A stretch of DNA of 48,525 nt from Chromobacterium vaccinii (GCF_000971335.1 NZ_JZJL01000040.1:1-48525); one strand, 5' to 3'. Counted from the stretch's first letter, positions 19,958 to 28,483 are shown. The notes: a model not told the origin generated them from the letters alone. Program-made: numbers and translations.

Positions 19958-21217
19958 GTGAGTATCGTTGGAATCGAAGCGATGAATGTGTTCTCCGGCA
20001 CGGTCTGTCTGGACGTGTTCAAGCTGGCGGAGCATAGGGGACTGGACATGAGCCGGTTCGAGAACCTGCTGATGAAGGAAAAGTCGGTGGCGCTGCCGTA
20101 CGAAGACCCGATCACCTTCGCGGTCAACGCGGCCAAGCCCATCATCGACGCGTTGAGTCCGGAGGAGAAGGACCGGATCGAGATGGTGATCACCTGCACC
20201 GAGTCCGCGTTTGACTTCGGCAAGTCGATGAGCACCTATTGCCACGACCTGCTGGGGCTGAATCGCAACTGCCGGCTGTTCGAGCTGAAAAATGCCTGCT
20301 ACTCCGGCGTGGTGGGCCTGCAGAACGCGATCAACTTCGTGCTGTCCCAGGCCTCGCCGGGCGCCAAGGCGCTGGTGCTGGCCACCGACGTGTCGCGCTT
20401 CATGGTGGAAGCGGGCGGCGACGCGCTGTCGGCCGACTGGTCGTTCGCCGAGCCCAGCAGCGGCTCGGGCGCGGTGGCCATGCTGGTCAGCGACCGGCCG
20501 CATATTTTCCAGATCGATGTCGGCGCCAACGGCTATTACGGCTACGAGGTGATGGACACCTGCCGCCCTTCGCCGGACACCGATGCCGGCGACACCGACC
20601 TGTCGCTGCTGTCCTATCTGAATTGCTGCGAAAACGCTTTCCTGGAATACCAGAAGCGCGTGACGGGGGCCGATTTCGCCCAAACCTTTTCCTATCTGGC
20701 CTATCACACGCCGTTTGGCGGCATGGTCAAAGGCGCGCACCGCAACATGATGCGCAAGCTGGCCAAGGCCACCCCGGCGGACATCGAGGCCGATTTCCAA
20801 CGCCGCGTGATGCCTGGCATGACGCACTGCCAGCGCGTGGGCAACATCATGGGCGCGACGGCGGCGCTATCGCTGGCCAGCACGATAGACCACGCGGAAA
20901 TCGATGCGCCGCGCCGCATCGGCGTGTTTTCCTACGGCTCCGGCTGCTGCTCCGAGTTTTTCAGCGGCATCGCCACCCCGGAAGGTCAGCGCCGGCTGCG
21001 CGGGATGAGGATAGGCGAGCATCTGGACCGCCGCCGCGCGCTGACCATCGCGGAGTACGACGAATTGCTGGAACGCAATCTGAGGCTGAAATTCGGCACC
21101 CGCAACCTGATGGTGGATACCAGCTTCGTGTCCGAAGCGCGCAAGACGATGGGCCGCCCGGTATTGTTCCTGAAAGAAATCAAGGAGTTCCATCGGGAGT
21201 ACGAATGGATCTCCTGA
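19958..21217 (+). CDS. pksG: HMG-CoA synthase-like beta-branching enzyme (PksG/CurD family)
   Basis: This 419-aa enzyme condenses an acetyl group from the donor ACP onto a beta-keto thioester on an acceptor ACP, the first step of beta-branching. The catalytic triad is visible at the positions known for this family: Glu82 (in ITCTES), Cys114 (in LKNACYSG) and His250 (in YHTPFGG). Length is normal. The chosen start is GTG 19958, with AAAGGA about 7 nt upstream; an in-frame ATG at 19981 is less well placed. The next gene starts inside its 3' end (13-bp overlap), so the two are translationally coupled. With the following four genes it forms the standard HCS cassette of bacillaene- and curacin-type systems. 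The symbol is a family name. Confidence 0.95.
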   Translation: MSIVGIEAMNVFSGTVCLDVFKLAEHRGLDMSRFENLLMKEKSVALPYEDPITFAVNAAKPIIDALSPEEKDRIEMVITCTESAFDFGKSMSTYCHDLLGLNRNCRLFELKNACYSGVVGLQNAINFVLSQASPGAKALVLATDVSRFMVEAGGDALSADWSFAEPSSGSGAVAMLVSDRPHIFQIDVGANGYYGYEVMDTCRPSPDTDAGDTDLSLLSYLNCCENAFLEYQKRVTGADFAQTFSYLAYHTPFGGMVKGAHRNMMRKLAKATPADIEADFQRRVMPGMTHCQRVGNIMGATAALSLASTIDHAEIDAPRRIGVFSYGSGCCSEFFSGIATPEGQRRLRGMRIGEHLDRRRALTIAEYDELLERNLRLKFGTRNLMVDTSFVSEARKTMGRPVLFLKEIKEFHREYEWIS

Positions 21218-21993
21218 ACCGGAGCGGGGAAACGCTGCAGGTTCGGCTGGAGGATGAGGTCTGCTTCATCCGCATCGACAGGCCGGATGCCGGCAACGCG
21301 ATAAACGACATGCTGGTAGAGGAAATGTCCGCGGCGCTGGCCGCCTGCGACGAGGCGGCCAAGGTGGTGGTGCTGGAAGGGCAGCCCGAGGTGTTCTGCG
21401 CCGGCGCCGACTTCCGCCAGATCGAGCAAAGGCTGGGCGCGGGCGACGCGAGCGGGGGCCAGCATCCGGAACCCTTGTACCGGCTGTGGCAGAGGCTGGC
21501 GTGCGGACCTTACGTCACCATCGCCCATGTCAAGGGCAAGGCCAACGCGGGAGGCATCGGTTTCGTCTCCGCCTGCGACATCGTGCTCAGCGACGACAAG
21601 GCCACTTTCGGCCTGTCCGAGCTGCTATTCGGCCTGATGCCGGCCTGCGTGCTGCCTTTCCTGATCCGGAGAGTGGGTTTCTCCAAGGCCAATTACATGA
21701 CCTTGACCACCCAGCCGGTCTCTGCGGCCTTGGCGAGAGAGTGGGGGCTGGTGGACGCCTGCGACGAAAACAGCGACAAGCTGCTGCGCGCCCAGTTGCT
21801 GCGGCTGCGCCGCATGGGCAAGACCGGCATCGCGCGCTACAAGCGCTATGCCGCGGAGTTGGACGATTCGCTGCAGCGGTCGATGGCGCCGGCGCTGGCC
21901 GCCAACGTCGAAGTGTTTTCCGACGCGGACAACCTGGAAAAGATCGCCCGCTTCGTCAGGACCGGCCGCTTCCCGTGGGAAGGCCAGCCATGA
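21205..21993 (+). CDS. pksH: enoyl-CoA hydratase-fold dehydratase ECH1 (PksH family)
   Basis: This 262-aa crotonase-fold enzyme is expected to dehydrate the HMG-type intermediate on the ACP to a 3-methylglutaconyl-type thioester. The oxyanion-hole segments are FCAGADF (64-70) and GKANAGGIGF (111-120); the second is characteristic of the PksH/CurE branch. The start at ATG 21205 is set by homology of the N-terminus and by overlap with the end of the HMG synthase gene. Its own stop overlaps the next start as ATGA at 21990. It therefore acts between the HMG synthase and the ECH2 decarboxylase encoded on either side. The symbol is a family name. Confidence 0.93.
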   Translation: MDLLNRSGETLQVRLEDEVCFIRIDRPDAGNAINDMLVEEMSAALAACDEAAKVVVLEGQPEVFCAGADFRQIEQRLGAGDASGGQHPEPLYRLWQRLACGPYVTIAHVKGKANAGGIGFVSACDIVLSDDKATFGLSELLFGLMPACVLPFLIRRVGFSKANYMTLTTQPVSAALAREWGLVDACDENSDKLLRAQLLRLRRMGKTGIARYKRYAAELDDSLQRSMAPALAANVEVFSDADNLEKIARFVRTGRFPWEGQP

Positions 21994-22739
21994 GCGGGCC
22001 TGTCGTCGCGGTGGAGAACGCCTTGCCCGGCGTGGCGTTGATCCGGATGCAGGACCGCGCCAACAAGAACGCCTTCACCTTCGAAATGATAGATCGGCTG
22101 ACCGAAGCCTTTGCCGAAGCCGGCGCGCGGCAGGATGTCCGCGCCGTGGTGCTGACCGGCTACGACAGCTATTTTTCCAGCGGCGGCACCCAGGAAGGGC
22201 TGCGCGACCTGTTCGAGGGCCGCTACCGCTTCACCGACAAGGACCTGTACAGCGTGGCGCTGAATTGCCCGCTGCCGGTGGTGGCGGCGATGCAGGGCCA
22301 CGGCATCGGCGGCGGTTTCGTGCTAGGGCTGTTCGCCGATTTGGCTGTGCTGGCGCGGGAAAGTGTCTACACCGCCAATTTCATGAAATACGGCTTCACG
22401 CCGGGCATGGGCGCGACGCTGGTGCTGCCGGAGAAACTGGGACCGGCGCTGGCCCAGGAAATGATGCTGGGCGCCGGCAACTACCGCGGCGAAGAGCTGC
22501 AGCGGCGAGGCGCGCCGTTTCCCGTGCTGCCGCGCGAGCAGGTGCTGCCGCATGCGCTGGAGCTGGCCGCATCGCTGGCGGAGAAGCCCAGGCAGTCGCT
22601 GGTGACGCTGAAACGGCACCTGAGCGCCTCTTTGCGCGCGAGGCTGCCGGCGTTCATCGAGCAGGAACTTGAGTTGCACGAACAGACCTTTCACCAACCC
22701 GAGGTCCGGGAACGGATCGAGGCCTTGTTCGGGCGTTGA
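21990..22739 (+). CDS. pksI: enoyl-CoA hydratase-fold decarboxylase ECH2 (PksI family)
   Basis: This 249-aa crotonase-fold protein follows the PksI pattern: SSGGTQEGL (63-71) as first oxyanion segment and GHGIGGGF (103-110) as second. The family decarboxylates the glutaconyl-ACP made by ECH1, leaving a beta-methyl (or exomethylene) branch. ATG 21990 overlaps the preceding TGA by 4 nt. No enoyl reductase is fused or adjacent, so the branch should stay unsaturated, as in bacillaene-type chemistry (inference). The symbol is a family name. Confidence 0.92.
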   Translation: MSGPVVAVENALPGVALIRMQDRANKNAFTFEMIDRLTEAFAEAGARQDVRAVVLTGYDSYFSSGGTQEGLRDLFEGRYRFTDKDLYSVALNCPLPVVAAMQGHGIGGGFVLGLFADLAVLARESVYTANFMKYGFTPGMGATLVLPEKLGPALAQEMMLGAGNYRGEELQRRGAPFPVLPREQVLPHALELAASLAEKPRQSLVTLKRHLSASLRARLPAFIEQELELHEQTFHQPEVRERIEALFGR

Positions 22740-22771
22740 CACGCAATCGCTTAATCTAGAGGAGCAAACGA

Positions 22772-23011
22772 ATGAATCAGGAAGGCGTGCTGGAAATCAT
22801 CGCCCGTCACGCGCGGGAAATCGTGCCGGACCTGCAAGGCCACGCGTTCAGCGAGTCCGACTCGCTGCGCGCGCTGGGCGCCAATTCGGTGGACCGCGCC
22901 GACATCATCATGATGACGCTGGAGTCGCTGTCGCTCAACGCCCCGCTGATCGAAATGGCCAAGGCGGAAAACATCGGCGAACTGGCCCGCATCATCCATG
23001 CGAAGCTTTGA
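22772..23011 (+). CDS. acpK: stand-alone donor acyl carrier protein (AcpK type)
   Basis: This 79-aa discrete ACP has the phosphopantetheine serine at 39 in LGANSVDRADI, the form typical of the donor ACPs in HMG-synthase cassettes and unlike the GIDS/GLDS of the module ACPs nearby. It carries malonyl, decarboxylated to acetyl by the neighbouring KS-like protein, for transfer by the HMG synthase. A clear GAGGAG lies upstream of ATG 22772. Its 3' end overlaps the KS decarboxylase start by 14 nt. Confidence 0.93.
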   Translation: MNQEGVLEIIARHAREIVPDLQGHAFSESDSLRALGANSVDRADIIMMTLESLSLNAPLIEMAKAENIGELARIIHAKL

Positions 23012-24233
23012 GCGACGGGATCTGTTCGTCAGCGGCTTGGGCGTGGTTTCGGCCATCGGCCAGGGCAGGAAGGACTTCCTTCAGGGCTTGATGGAGGGCC
23101 GTCAGCGTTTCGCGGCCATGCAGCGGCCTGGCCGGCAACGCCCGGAGGCCGATCCGGCCTTGTCGCTCTTCCTCGGCGCGGAAATCGGCGAGCTAGGCCT
23201 GCCGGATCGAGTCTCCCCATCGCTGCAGCGCGCCGCATCCTGGTCGGGCAAGGCGGCGCTGGCGGCGCTGGGCGAAGCCTGGCTGGATGCTTGCCTGGAT
23301 GAGGTCCCGCCGCACCGGATCGGCCTGGTGGTGGGGGGATCCAACCTACAGCAGCGCGAGCTGATGCTGTCGCGGGAAGCCTATCGGGGCCGCGAATCCT
23401 TTTTACGGCCGACCTATGCGTTGTCCTTCATGGATAGCGACATCTGCGGATTGTGCACCGAGGCCTTCGGCATACGGGGCATGGCGTATACGGCGGGCGG
23501 CGCGTCGGCCAGCGGACAGTTGGCGGTGCTGCAGGCATGCGAGGCGGTTGAAAGCGGCCGGGTGGATGTCTGCATCGCGCTGGGCGCGCTGATGGATCTG
23601 TCCTATTGGGAGTGCCAGAGCTTCCGCTCGCTGGGCGCGATGGGGTCGGATCGTTACGCGGACGCGCCCCAGCTCGCTTGCCGGCCATTCGACGAGGGGC
23701 GCGACGGCTTCATCTACGGCGAAGCCTGCGGCGCGGTGGTGGTGGAGCGCGCGGGGCGCAAGAGCATCAACCCCTATGCCAGGCTGTCCGGCCGGGGCAT
23801 CGCGATGGATGGCAACCGCAATCCGAATCCTGCACTCGAGGGCGAGGTGGAGGCGATACGGCAAGCGCTCGAAACCGCTGGCTTGCGCGCAGCGGACATC
23901 GATTACATCAATCCCCACGGAACAGGTTCCGCACTGGGCGACGCCACTGAGCTGCAAGCGCTGCGCGCCAGCGGACTGGACCACGTTCGCCTGAACGCCA
24001 CCAAGGCTCTGGTCGGCCATGGGCTGAGCGCCGCCGGCGGGGTGGAGTTGATCGCGGGCCTGCTGCAAATGCGGGAAGGGCGCTTGCACCCCACCCGCAA
24101 CCTGGATAGTCCGATGGCTCCGGATTTGGGCTGGACCGGCTCGGAGGCGGCGCGGCACGAAATGCGGCATGCCTTGAATCTGAGCATGGGCTTCGGCGGC
24201 ATCAACACAGCGGTCTGTTTTAGCCGCGTCTGA
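22998..24233 (+). CDS. pksF: malonyl-ACP decarboxylase, KS fold with Cys-to-Ser active site (PksF family)
   Basis: This 411-aa protein has the full ketosynthase fold but carries Ser170 (GGASASG) where a condensing KS has its nucleophilic Cys. The histidine motifs NPHGTGSALGD and LVGHGLSAAGG remain. Cys-to-Ser KSs in beta-branching cassettes decarboxylate malonyl-ACP to acetyl-ACP and do not condense. Translation is coupled to the donor ACP by overlap, matching its substrate. Together with the HMG synthase, ECH1, ECH2 and ACP it completes the cassette. The symbol is a family name. Confidence 0.92.
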   Translation: MRSFERRDLFVSGLGVVSAIGQGRKDFLQGLMEGRQRFAAMQRPGRQRPEADPALSLFLGAEIGELGLPDRVSPSLQRAASWSGKAALAALGEAWLDACLDEVPPHRIGLVVGGSNLQQRELMLSREAYRGRESFLRPTYALSFMDSDICGLCTEAFGIRGMAYTAGGASASGQLAVLQACEAVESGRVDVCIALGALMDLSYWECQSFRSLGAMGSDRYADAPQLACRPFDEGRDGFIYGEACGAVVVERAGRKSINPYARLSGRGIAMDGNRNPNPALEGEVEAIRQALETAGLRAADIDYINPHGTGSALGDATELQALRASGLDHVRLNATKALVGHGLSAAGGVELIAGLLQMREGRLHPTRNLDSPMAPDLGWTGSEAARHEMRHALNLSMGFGGINTAVCFSRV

Positions 24234-24268
24234 TCTGTAAAACAATGATTCAGTGGAGGTGAAATAGG

Positions 24269-25399
24269 ATGAAAGTGTTCATGTTTCCCGGCCAGGGCTC
24301 TCAGTACAAGGGCATGGGCGGCGATTTGTTCGACGGTTTCAAGGACCTGGCGGACAAGGCCGATGGCATTTTGGGTTATTCGCTGCGCGAACTGTGCATC
24401 GACGACCCGCGCGGCGAGCTGAATCAGACCCGCTTCACCCAGCCGGCGCTGTACGTGGTCAATGCGCTGAGCTATTTCCGCAAGCTGGAAGAGGGAAGCG
24501 GCAAGCCGGACTTTCTGGCCGGCCACAGCCTGGGCGAATTCAACGCACTGATGGCGGCAGGGTGCTACGACTTCGAAACCGGGCTCAAACTGGTGCAGAA
24601 GCGCGGCGAGCTGATGGGCGAAGTGAGCAACGGCGCGATGGCCGCCATCGTCAACGCAGGCAAGGAGGAGATTGAAAGCGCGCTGGCCGAGAACGGGCTC
24701 TCCAACGTATTCATCGCCAACTACAATACCCCCTCGCAAATCGTCATCTCCGGCCAGGCTGACGAGATCGCCCGGGCTGAGCAGTTGTTCCAACGCGGCA
24801 AGATGCGTTATTACCCGCTCAATACCAGCGGCGCCTTCCATACCCGCTTCATGCTGCCGGCGAAGGAGGCGTTCTCTAAATTCTTGAAGCAGTTCAAGTT
24901 CGCCAAGCCGCAGATTCCGGTGATCGCCAATTACTCGGCTCGTCCCTACGAGGACAAGAAGGTCGCCGACACGCTGTCGCGGCAGATCGCCAGCACGGTG
25001 CGTTGGTCCGAAAGCATCCAGTACCTGCTGGAAACGGCCGCGGAGCGCGGCCAAGACGCGGCATTCGAGGAAATGGGCGCCGGCGACGTGCTGACCCGGT
25101 TGGTTTACGGCATCAAACAGCAGATGCCGGCTTCCACCGGCCAGGCTGCGGAGAAGCCAGCCGAGGAGGCGGCTCAAGCGGAGCAGTCCGCCTCCGGGCA
25201 GGCCACGGAGAGCGCAGCCGACAAAGTCGCCGCCTGGAATCGTGGACATCCGATCGGCAGCAAGGTGAAAACCTCGATGGAAGGCTATCCGGAACTGGAG
25301 ACTCGCACCGAAGCCATGGTGCTGTTCGGCCACCGCGCGGCAGTTTATATGAAGGGTTACAACGGCTATTTCGACCTGGACGAAGTGTCGCCGGCGTGA
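24269..25399 (+). CDS. trans-acting malonyl-CoA acyltransferase with C-terminal extension
   Basis: This 376-aa discrete AT loads malonyl extender units onto the ACPs of the AT-less megasynthases. Visible residues are Ser87 in GHSLGE, Arg112 in QKRG (binds the malonate carboxylate) and His191 in GAFHTRF, all as in malonyl-specific ATs. Beyond the AT core there is a low-complexity Ala/Glu linker and a conserved tail of about 50 residues (HPIGSKV ... GYNGYFDL) seen in trans-AT loci. A strong GGAGGTGA lies upstream of ATG 24269. The gene is the last of the plus-strand run; a hairpin follows at 25419. Confidence 0.94.
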   Translation: MKVFMFPGQGSQYKGMGGDLFDGFKDLADKADGILGYSLRELCIDDPRGELNQTRFTQPALYVVNALSYFRKLEEGSGKPDFLAGHSLGEFNALMAAGCYDFETGLKLVQKRGELMGEVSNGAMAAIVNAGKEEIESALAENGLSNVFIANYNTPSQIVISGQADEIARAEQLFQRGKMRYYPLNTSGAFHTRFMLPAKEAFSKFLKQFKFAKPQIPVIANYSARPYEDKKVADTLSRQIASTVRWSESIQYLLETAAERGQDAAFEEMGAGDVLTRLVYGIKQQMPASTGQAAEKPAEEAAQAEQSASGQATESAADKVAAWNRGHPIGSKVKTSMEGYPELETRTEAMVLFGHRAAVYMKGYNGYFDLDEVSPA

Positions 25400-25418
25400 T
25401 CTGGCGTTGGCGCGTATA

Positions 25419-25451
25419 GAGAAGCCGCGGTGAGGTTCACCGCGGCTTCTC
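25419..25451. terminator. intergenic hairpin between convergent genes
   Basis: A perfect 15-bp inverted repeat (GAGAAGCCGCGGTGA with its complement) has a 3-nt loop and sits in the 71-bp gap between the convergent AT and acyl-hydrolase genes. Neither side has a long T-run, so termination strength is uncertain, but position and perfection suggest a bidirectional terminator. Confidence 0.7.
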
Positions 25452-25470
25452 ATGCGTTGAAACCAGCGGT

Positions 25471-26409
25471 TCAGACCATGGTTTCGCGCAAACGAGCCAA
25501 GTTGTTCAGGTCGCGTCCGTAAGGGGTCAGGATGGCATGCGCGCTGGAGCCGCCATCTTTTCGCAGCAGATATTTAACGAATGTGGCCATGGTGCCGGAC
25601 GGACCGACATCGATATAGCGACAGCCGCCATCGCGTTCCAACCGCGCGATGGTTTCACGCAAGCGGATGGGGTTGCGCACTGCGCGCCAGAAAAAGTCGG
25701 CCGGCAGACGCCGCAACGGGTCGGCTTGCTCGCAACAGATCAGCGGCAGCGCGCCTTCTTTGAAAGATAGATGCGAGGTGCGCCGCAGAAAATCGTCCCG
25801 CGCGTCGTCTATCCAGCGCGAATGGTAGGCGTGGCGCACTGGAAGCCGTTGATGAGCGATGTCCAGACTGCGCAGCCTGGCTTCGATTTCCGTCAATTGC
25901 GCCGCGGGAGCCGATAAGGCGAAGTGGCCGTCGAAATTATCGGCCGCCAGCTCCCATTGCAGTCCATCCAGGCGACCGACCGTTTTGTCCATCGGAGCAA
26001 GGACTGCCAGCATGCCGCCGGGCATGGCGCTATCGTGGAAAGCGCCTGCCTGGCTGATTACCGCATCCAGCGCATCCTCAACAGAAACAAAGCCGGCAAC
26101 CGCGGCGGCGGCGAACGACCCCATGCTGGCCCCAAGCGTCAGGTCCGGATGCAGCCCCTCGCTTTGCAGGCACTGAGCCAGCGCGTACTCCAGCATGAAG
26201 ATCGCTGGATGGGTATGCGGAATATGGTCGAACGTCTCGTTCTTGCCGCGAGAGTAGATCGCTTCCAACGCCGATGCGCCGGTTCGCTCCCTGACTTGGC
26301 AGTCCAGCGTTTCCATCCAACTGCGGAATTCCGGGTTTGAGCCAAACAACTCCAGGCCCATCTGAAAATATTGCGATCCCTGTCCCGAAAACATGAATAT
26401 CGTGATCAT
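25471..26409 (-). CDS. AT-fold acyl hydrolase (PedC-like proofreading type)
   Basis: This 312-aa protein has the FabD/AT fold: FSGQGSQ near the N-terminus, Ser95 in GASMGS, and His196 in AYHSRW. At the place where malonyl-ATs carry the carboxylate-binding Arg (QxRG) it has Ala121 (SQAG). In trans-AT systems, AT homologues without this Arg are acyl hydrolases that free stalled acyl chains from ACPs. That is the likely role here, inferred from this substitution; transfer of a non-carboxylated acyl starter is the alternative. The gene is transcribed towards the plus-strand AT and lies 15 bp after the stop of an orphan 111-aa gene in the same orientation, so the two are probably one operon. Confidence 0.85.
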   Translation of the reverse strand: MITIFMFSGQGSQYFQMGLELFGSNPEFRSWMETLDCQVRERTGASALEAIYSRGKNETFDHIPHTHPAIFMLEYALAQCLQSEGLHPDLTLGASMGSFAAAAVAGFVSVEDALDAVISQAGAFHDSAMPGGMLAVLAPMDKTVGRLDGLQWELAADNFDGHFALSAPAAQLTEIEARLRSLDIAHQRLPVRHAYHSRWIDDARDDFLRRTSHLSFKEGALPLICCEQADPLRRLPADFFWRAVRNPIRLRETIARLERDGGCRYIDVGPSGTMATFVKYLLRKDGGSSAHAILTPYGRDLNNLARLRETMV

Positions 26410-26424
26410 CGACGCCCGCCCAAA

Positions 26425-26760
26425 TCAAGCCGGTTCGCGAACAGCGTCCATCGGAGGCAGATGGCCAGACTCAATCACCGGCTCGCCCAATGCCCGGAAA
26501 TAGGCGCGCCAGAATTCGACCGCGCGCAATGCGGCCTGTTGGCCGCTTACGCATTCGATTTCAAACAAGTCATCTGTTTGCAGGGCATCTCGCGCCGGCC
26601 AACTGCGCAGCGGCTCATCTGCCGCCAGCTGAATGTGGCGGAGCAGGGCGATCTTATCCAGATCCGACGAGGCGGGGACGTAATCGATCAGCAAGCTGCA
26701 TTCCCGGGCAGGGCTGGCGCCGTAAATGCGGTAACGAACCGAAGTGGTGGGCGTATGCAT
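26425..26760 (-). CDS. orphan 111-aa protein upstream of the acyl hydrolase
   Basis: Not recognised. The reading frame extends further upstream to 26892, but the start at 26760 (MHTPTTSVRYR) is preceded by GAAAGGA at a normal distance, so the short form is chosen. There is no signal peptide or membrane segment. The composition is that of a small soluble globular protein with acidic and aromatic stretches (about residues 60-95). It is the first gene of a two-gene minus-strand unit with the acyl hydrolase, and a role in the same polyketide pathway is inferred from that only. Confidence 0.6.
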   Translation of the reverse strand: MHTPTTSVRYRIYGASPARECSLLIDYVPASSDLDKIALLRHIQLAADEPLRSWPARDALQTDDLFEIECVSGQQAALRAVEFWRAYFRALGEPVIESGHLPPMDAVREPA

Positions 26761-27060
26761 GGCTCGTCCTTTCGAAGTGCTGGAGAAACAATTATTCAAA
26801 ACGGCATGGCCGCGCTGAGCACTCGCGCTTGCGGCAGACTCTAGCAAATTCGTTTCTGCTTGCAGGCGGACAGATGAATGAATGCATGGCAAAGCGAAGC
26901 CGCAACGTTTCGCGTCGTTGCGCGGCGCTTCGCTGTAACCGTCCTACCTGTTTCAGGTCCGAGTTAGATTCGAGACAGGATTCAATCGTCTCTTAACTTG
27001 CGGCGAAGTATTTTGAGTAGCAGAACGCAATGTTTCACGTTCAAATTGGCGGGTAAGGCT
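26761..27060. other. 300-bp gap between divergent genes
   Basis: This gap separates the minus-strand 111-aa gene from the plus-strand NmrA-like gene and must hold promoters for both. A short dyad, ACCTG-TTT-CAGGT, lies at 26946-26958 and could be an operator; no convincing -35/-10 pair could be assigned by eye. No supported gene is present. The base composition is less GC-rich than in the PKS genes and marks the end of the polyketide locus. Confidence 0.4.
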
Positions 27061-27750
27061 ATGAAGAAAATTTGCATCATCGGAGCATCTGGCAAGCTCG
27101 GGCAATACATGGTCCAGCATGCGCTGGACCGCGGATACGAGGTCGTCGCAGTCTGCCGCGCGGCAAGCGTCGGGAAGCTGGAGCGTTTCAAGGATCGAAT
27201 TGCGATTCTTCCTGGCGCGACGGATGATCGGCGCGTAGTGGAACAGGCTGTGGCAGGGTGCGATGGAGTCCTGACCGTACTGGTGCCATGGGGCATGCAA
27301 AAATACTCCACGGGAACCGCTCAGGCTGTTCTTGATTTCGCACCGCCACGCGCACGGCTGGTTTTTTCATGCGGCTGGCACATTACGCGTGATGGGCGCG
27401 ACGTCTATCCCTTGTCCATCAGAGCTGCGGTCCTCATCGGCGGCTGGCTGATGAGAGTGCTTCGCATCGGCGAAATCAATGACCAAGTTGAAGCGTTCCG
27501 GCGCATATTTTCCAGTAATACGCGTTGGACCGTGGTTCGAGGAAGCAATCTAGAAGAGGGCGCAAGCCAGGGCTTGCCGGTTTGGAGCCAGCACGTGGGC
27601 GACGCCATTCTGGCCAGCAACATCACGCGTCGAGTTGACTTCGCGATGTTCATGGTGGAAGCGCTGAGCAATGATGAGCTAATCCAGCAAGCGCCGGCTA
27701 TTGTGGGCTGCCAGACGCCGTCCGCTCTGACAGCTGCGTCGGCAACTTAG
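27061..27750 (+). CDS. NmrA-like NAD(P)-binding protein
   Basis: This 229-aa Rossmann-fold protein has the dinucleotide motif GASGKLG at 8-14 right after the first strand (KKICIIG). It lacks an obvious YxxxK catalytic pair, which fits the atypical SDR/NmrA-like group that senses or uses NAD(P) rather than classical dehydrogenases. The start at 27061 is chosen because the fold begins there; the open frame continues to 26998 without a good ribosome site. Substrate unknown. It is the last chromosomal gene before the dif-like site and prophage; its own relation to the PKS locus is not shown. Confidence 0.75.
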   Translation: MKKICIIGASGKLGQYMVQHALDRGYEVVAVCRAASVGKLERFKDRIAILPGATDDRRVVEQAVAGCDGVLTVLVPWGMQKYSTGTAQAVLDFAPPRARLVFSCGWHITRDGRDVYPLSIRAAVLIGGWLMRVLRIGEINDQVEAFRRIFSSNTRWTVVRGSNLEEGASQGLPVWSQHVGDAILASNITRRVDFAMFMVEALSNDELIQQAPAIVGCQTPSALTAASAT

Positions 27751-27844
27751 TCAAAACAGCCGGCAACCCGCCATGCGAGCCCCGTACAGTCTGTTCGTGG
27801 ATACGAATTTTGCCATCGGACTCGACGACATCCTGCCTCGCATT
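27751..27844. other. short chromosomal spacer before the dif-like site
   Basis: No gene is supported here. An open frame across 27773-28003 runs through the dif-like site and appears fortuitous. The segment is the chromosomal left flank of the prophage. Confidence 0.5.
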
Positions 27845-27872
27845 GATTCGCATAATCTATATTATGTCAAAT
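27845..27872 (+). other. dif: dif-like XerC/XerD recombination site, left prophage junction
   Basis: The 28-bp site reads GATTCGCATAA (XerC arm), TCTATA (centre), TTATGTCAAAT (XerD arm). Compared by eye with the Escherichia coli dif recalled from memory, 24 of 28 positions match. The intact XerC arm is chromosomal; from the centre rightwards the sequence is repeated at 40243. This is the pattern left when a filamentous phage integrates with host XerCD at the chromosome-dimer resolution site, and the left copy is the one expected to remain functional. It places this locus in the replication terminus region (inference). Confidence 0.85.
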
Positions 27873-28461
27873 CTTGGATTTCAAAATTATGGGCAAGATT
27901 GCGCCGGAAAATTTCTACGCGACTGACACGATTCATGTCGTATCCGCGCAACACTTTGAGGAAACTGAAGCCGTTCCCTGATCAAGTTCTTGCCTTCTCA
28001 TGAAGCACTACAGCCCAACCACAACATTCCCATGCCGCCCGGACGAACTGTACCGGGCGCTTTGCTTTGGTGACGCCAAGACGCTGGCCAATGAGCTGGA
28101 TGTCACACCGCAGAAAATTGAGCGCTGGCGACGTGGCCGCGACCCTGTGCCGAGGCTGGTCCATTACTACCTCACTAATCGCACCGCAACGACCCTCGGC
28201 GAGCAGTTCGGGCCGTTTCGTGACTTCAGGCTCAGCGACCGGGCCGACGCCCTTGTATGTCCATCAAGCGGCGCCCGGATCAACTACGCCGAACTGCAAC
28301 TGCTGGCCGAATATCGGCGTGCGCACAAGCTGGCGCAGCAACAGGCTGAATTGATTGAAACGCTGATGAAAGAACGCGACTACTACCGTCAAAACTGCCA
28401 CCGAGACGCGCGTTATGGCATGTTGCTGGGCGGTATATTCAATGATCGTGATGAAATTTGA
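27854..28461 (+). repeat. long direct repeat, left copy (dif centre through 153-aa gene)
   Basis: From the dif-like centre through the end of the 153-aa gene this segment is homologous to 40241-40847. The regulator proteins are about 83% identical by eye. The repeat shows that the prophage and the element to its right share the same dif-proximal end. Confidence 0.85.
28000..28461 (+). CDS. 153-aa phage protein with HTH-like segment, left copy
   Basis: This small protein begins 128 bp inside the left dif-like junction. Residues about 28-52 (TLANELDVTPQKIERWRRGRDP) resemble a DNA-binding helix-turn-helix. A C-terminal basic, Gln-rich helical part (LAQQQAELIE ... KERDYYR) could form a coiled coil. 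A second copy lies at 40386-40847 with about 127 of 153 residues the same by eye. In the circular phage it would follow the DUF3693-type regulator gene in the same orientation, so a role in phage gene control is likely but unproven. The ribosome site is weak. Confidence 0.75.
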   Translation: MKHYSPTTTFPCRPDELYRALCFGDAKTLANELDVTPQKIERWRRGRDPVPRLVHYYLTNRTATTLGEQFGPFRDFRLSDRADALVCPSSGARINYAELQLLAEYRRAHKLAQQQAELIETLMKERDYYRQNCHRDARYGMLLGGIFNDRDEI

Positions 28462-28483
28462 ACGCGCGGGCCATTCAACAACC

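Noticed and set aside
26946-26958. ACCTG-TTT-CAGGT as a lux box
   Set aside because: Half-site spacing is far too short for LuxR-type boxes; kept only as a possible operator.
27773-28003. 76-codon frame across the left dif-like site
   Set aside because: It spans the phage junction and gets its sequence from two different replicons; no ribosome site and no recognisable fold.
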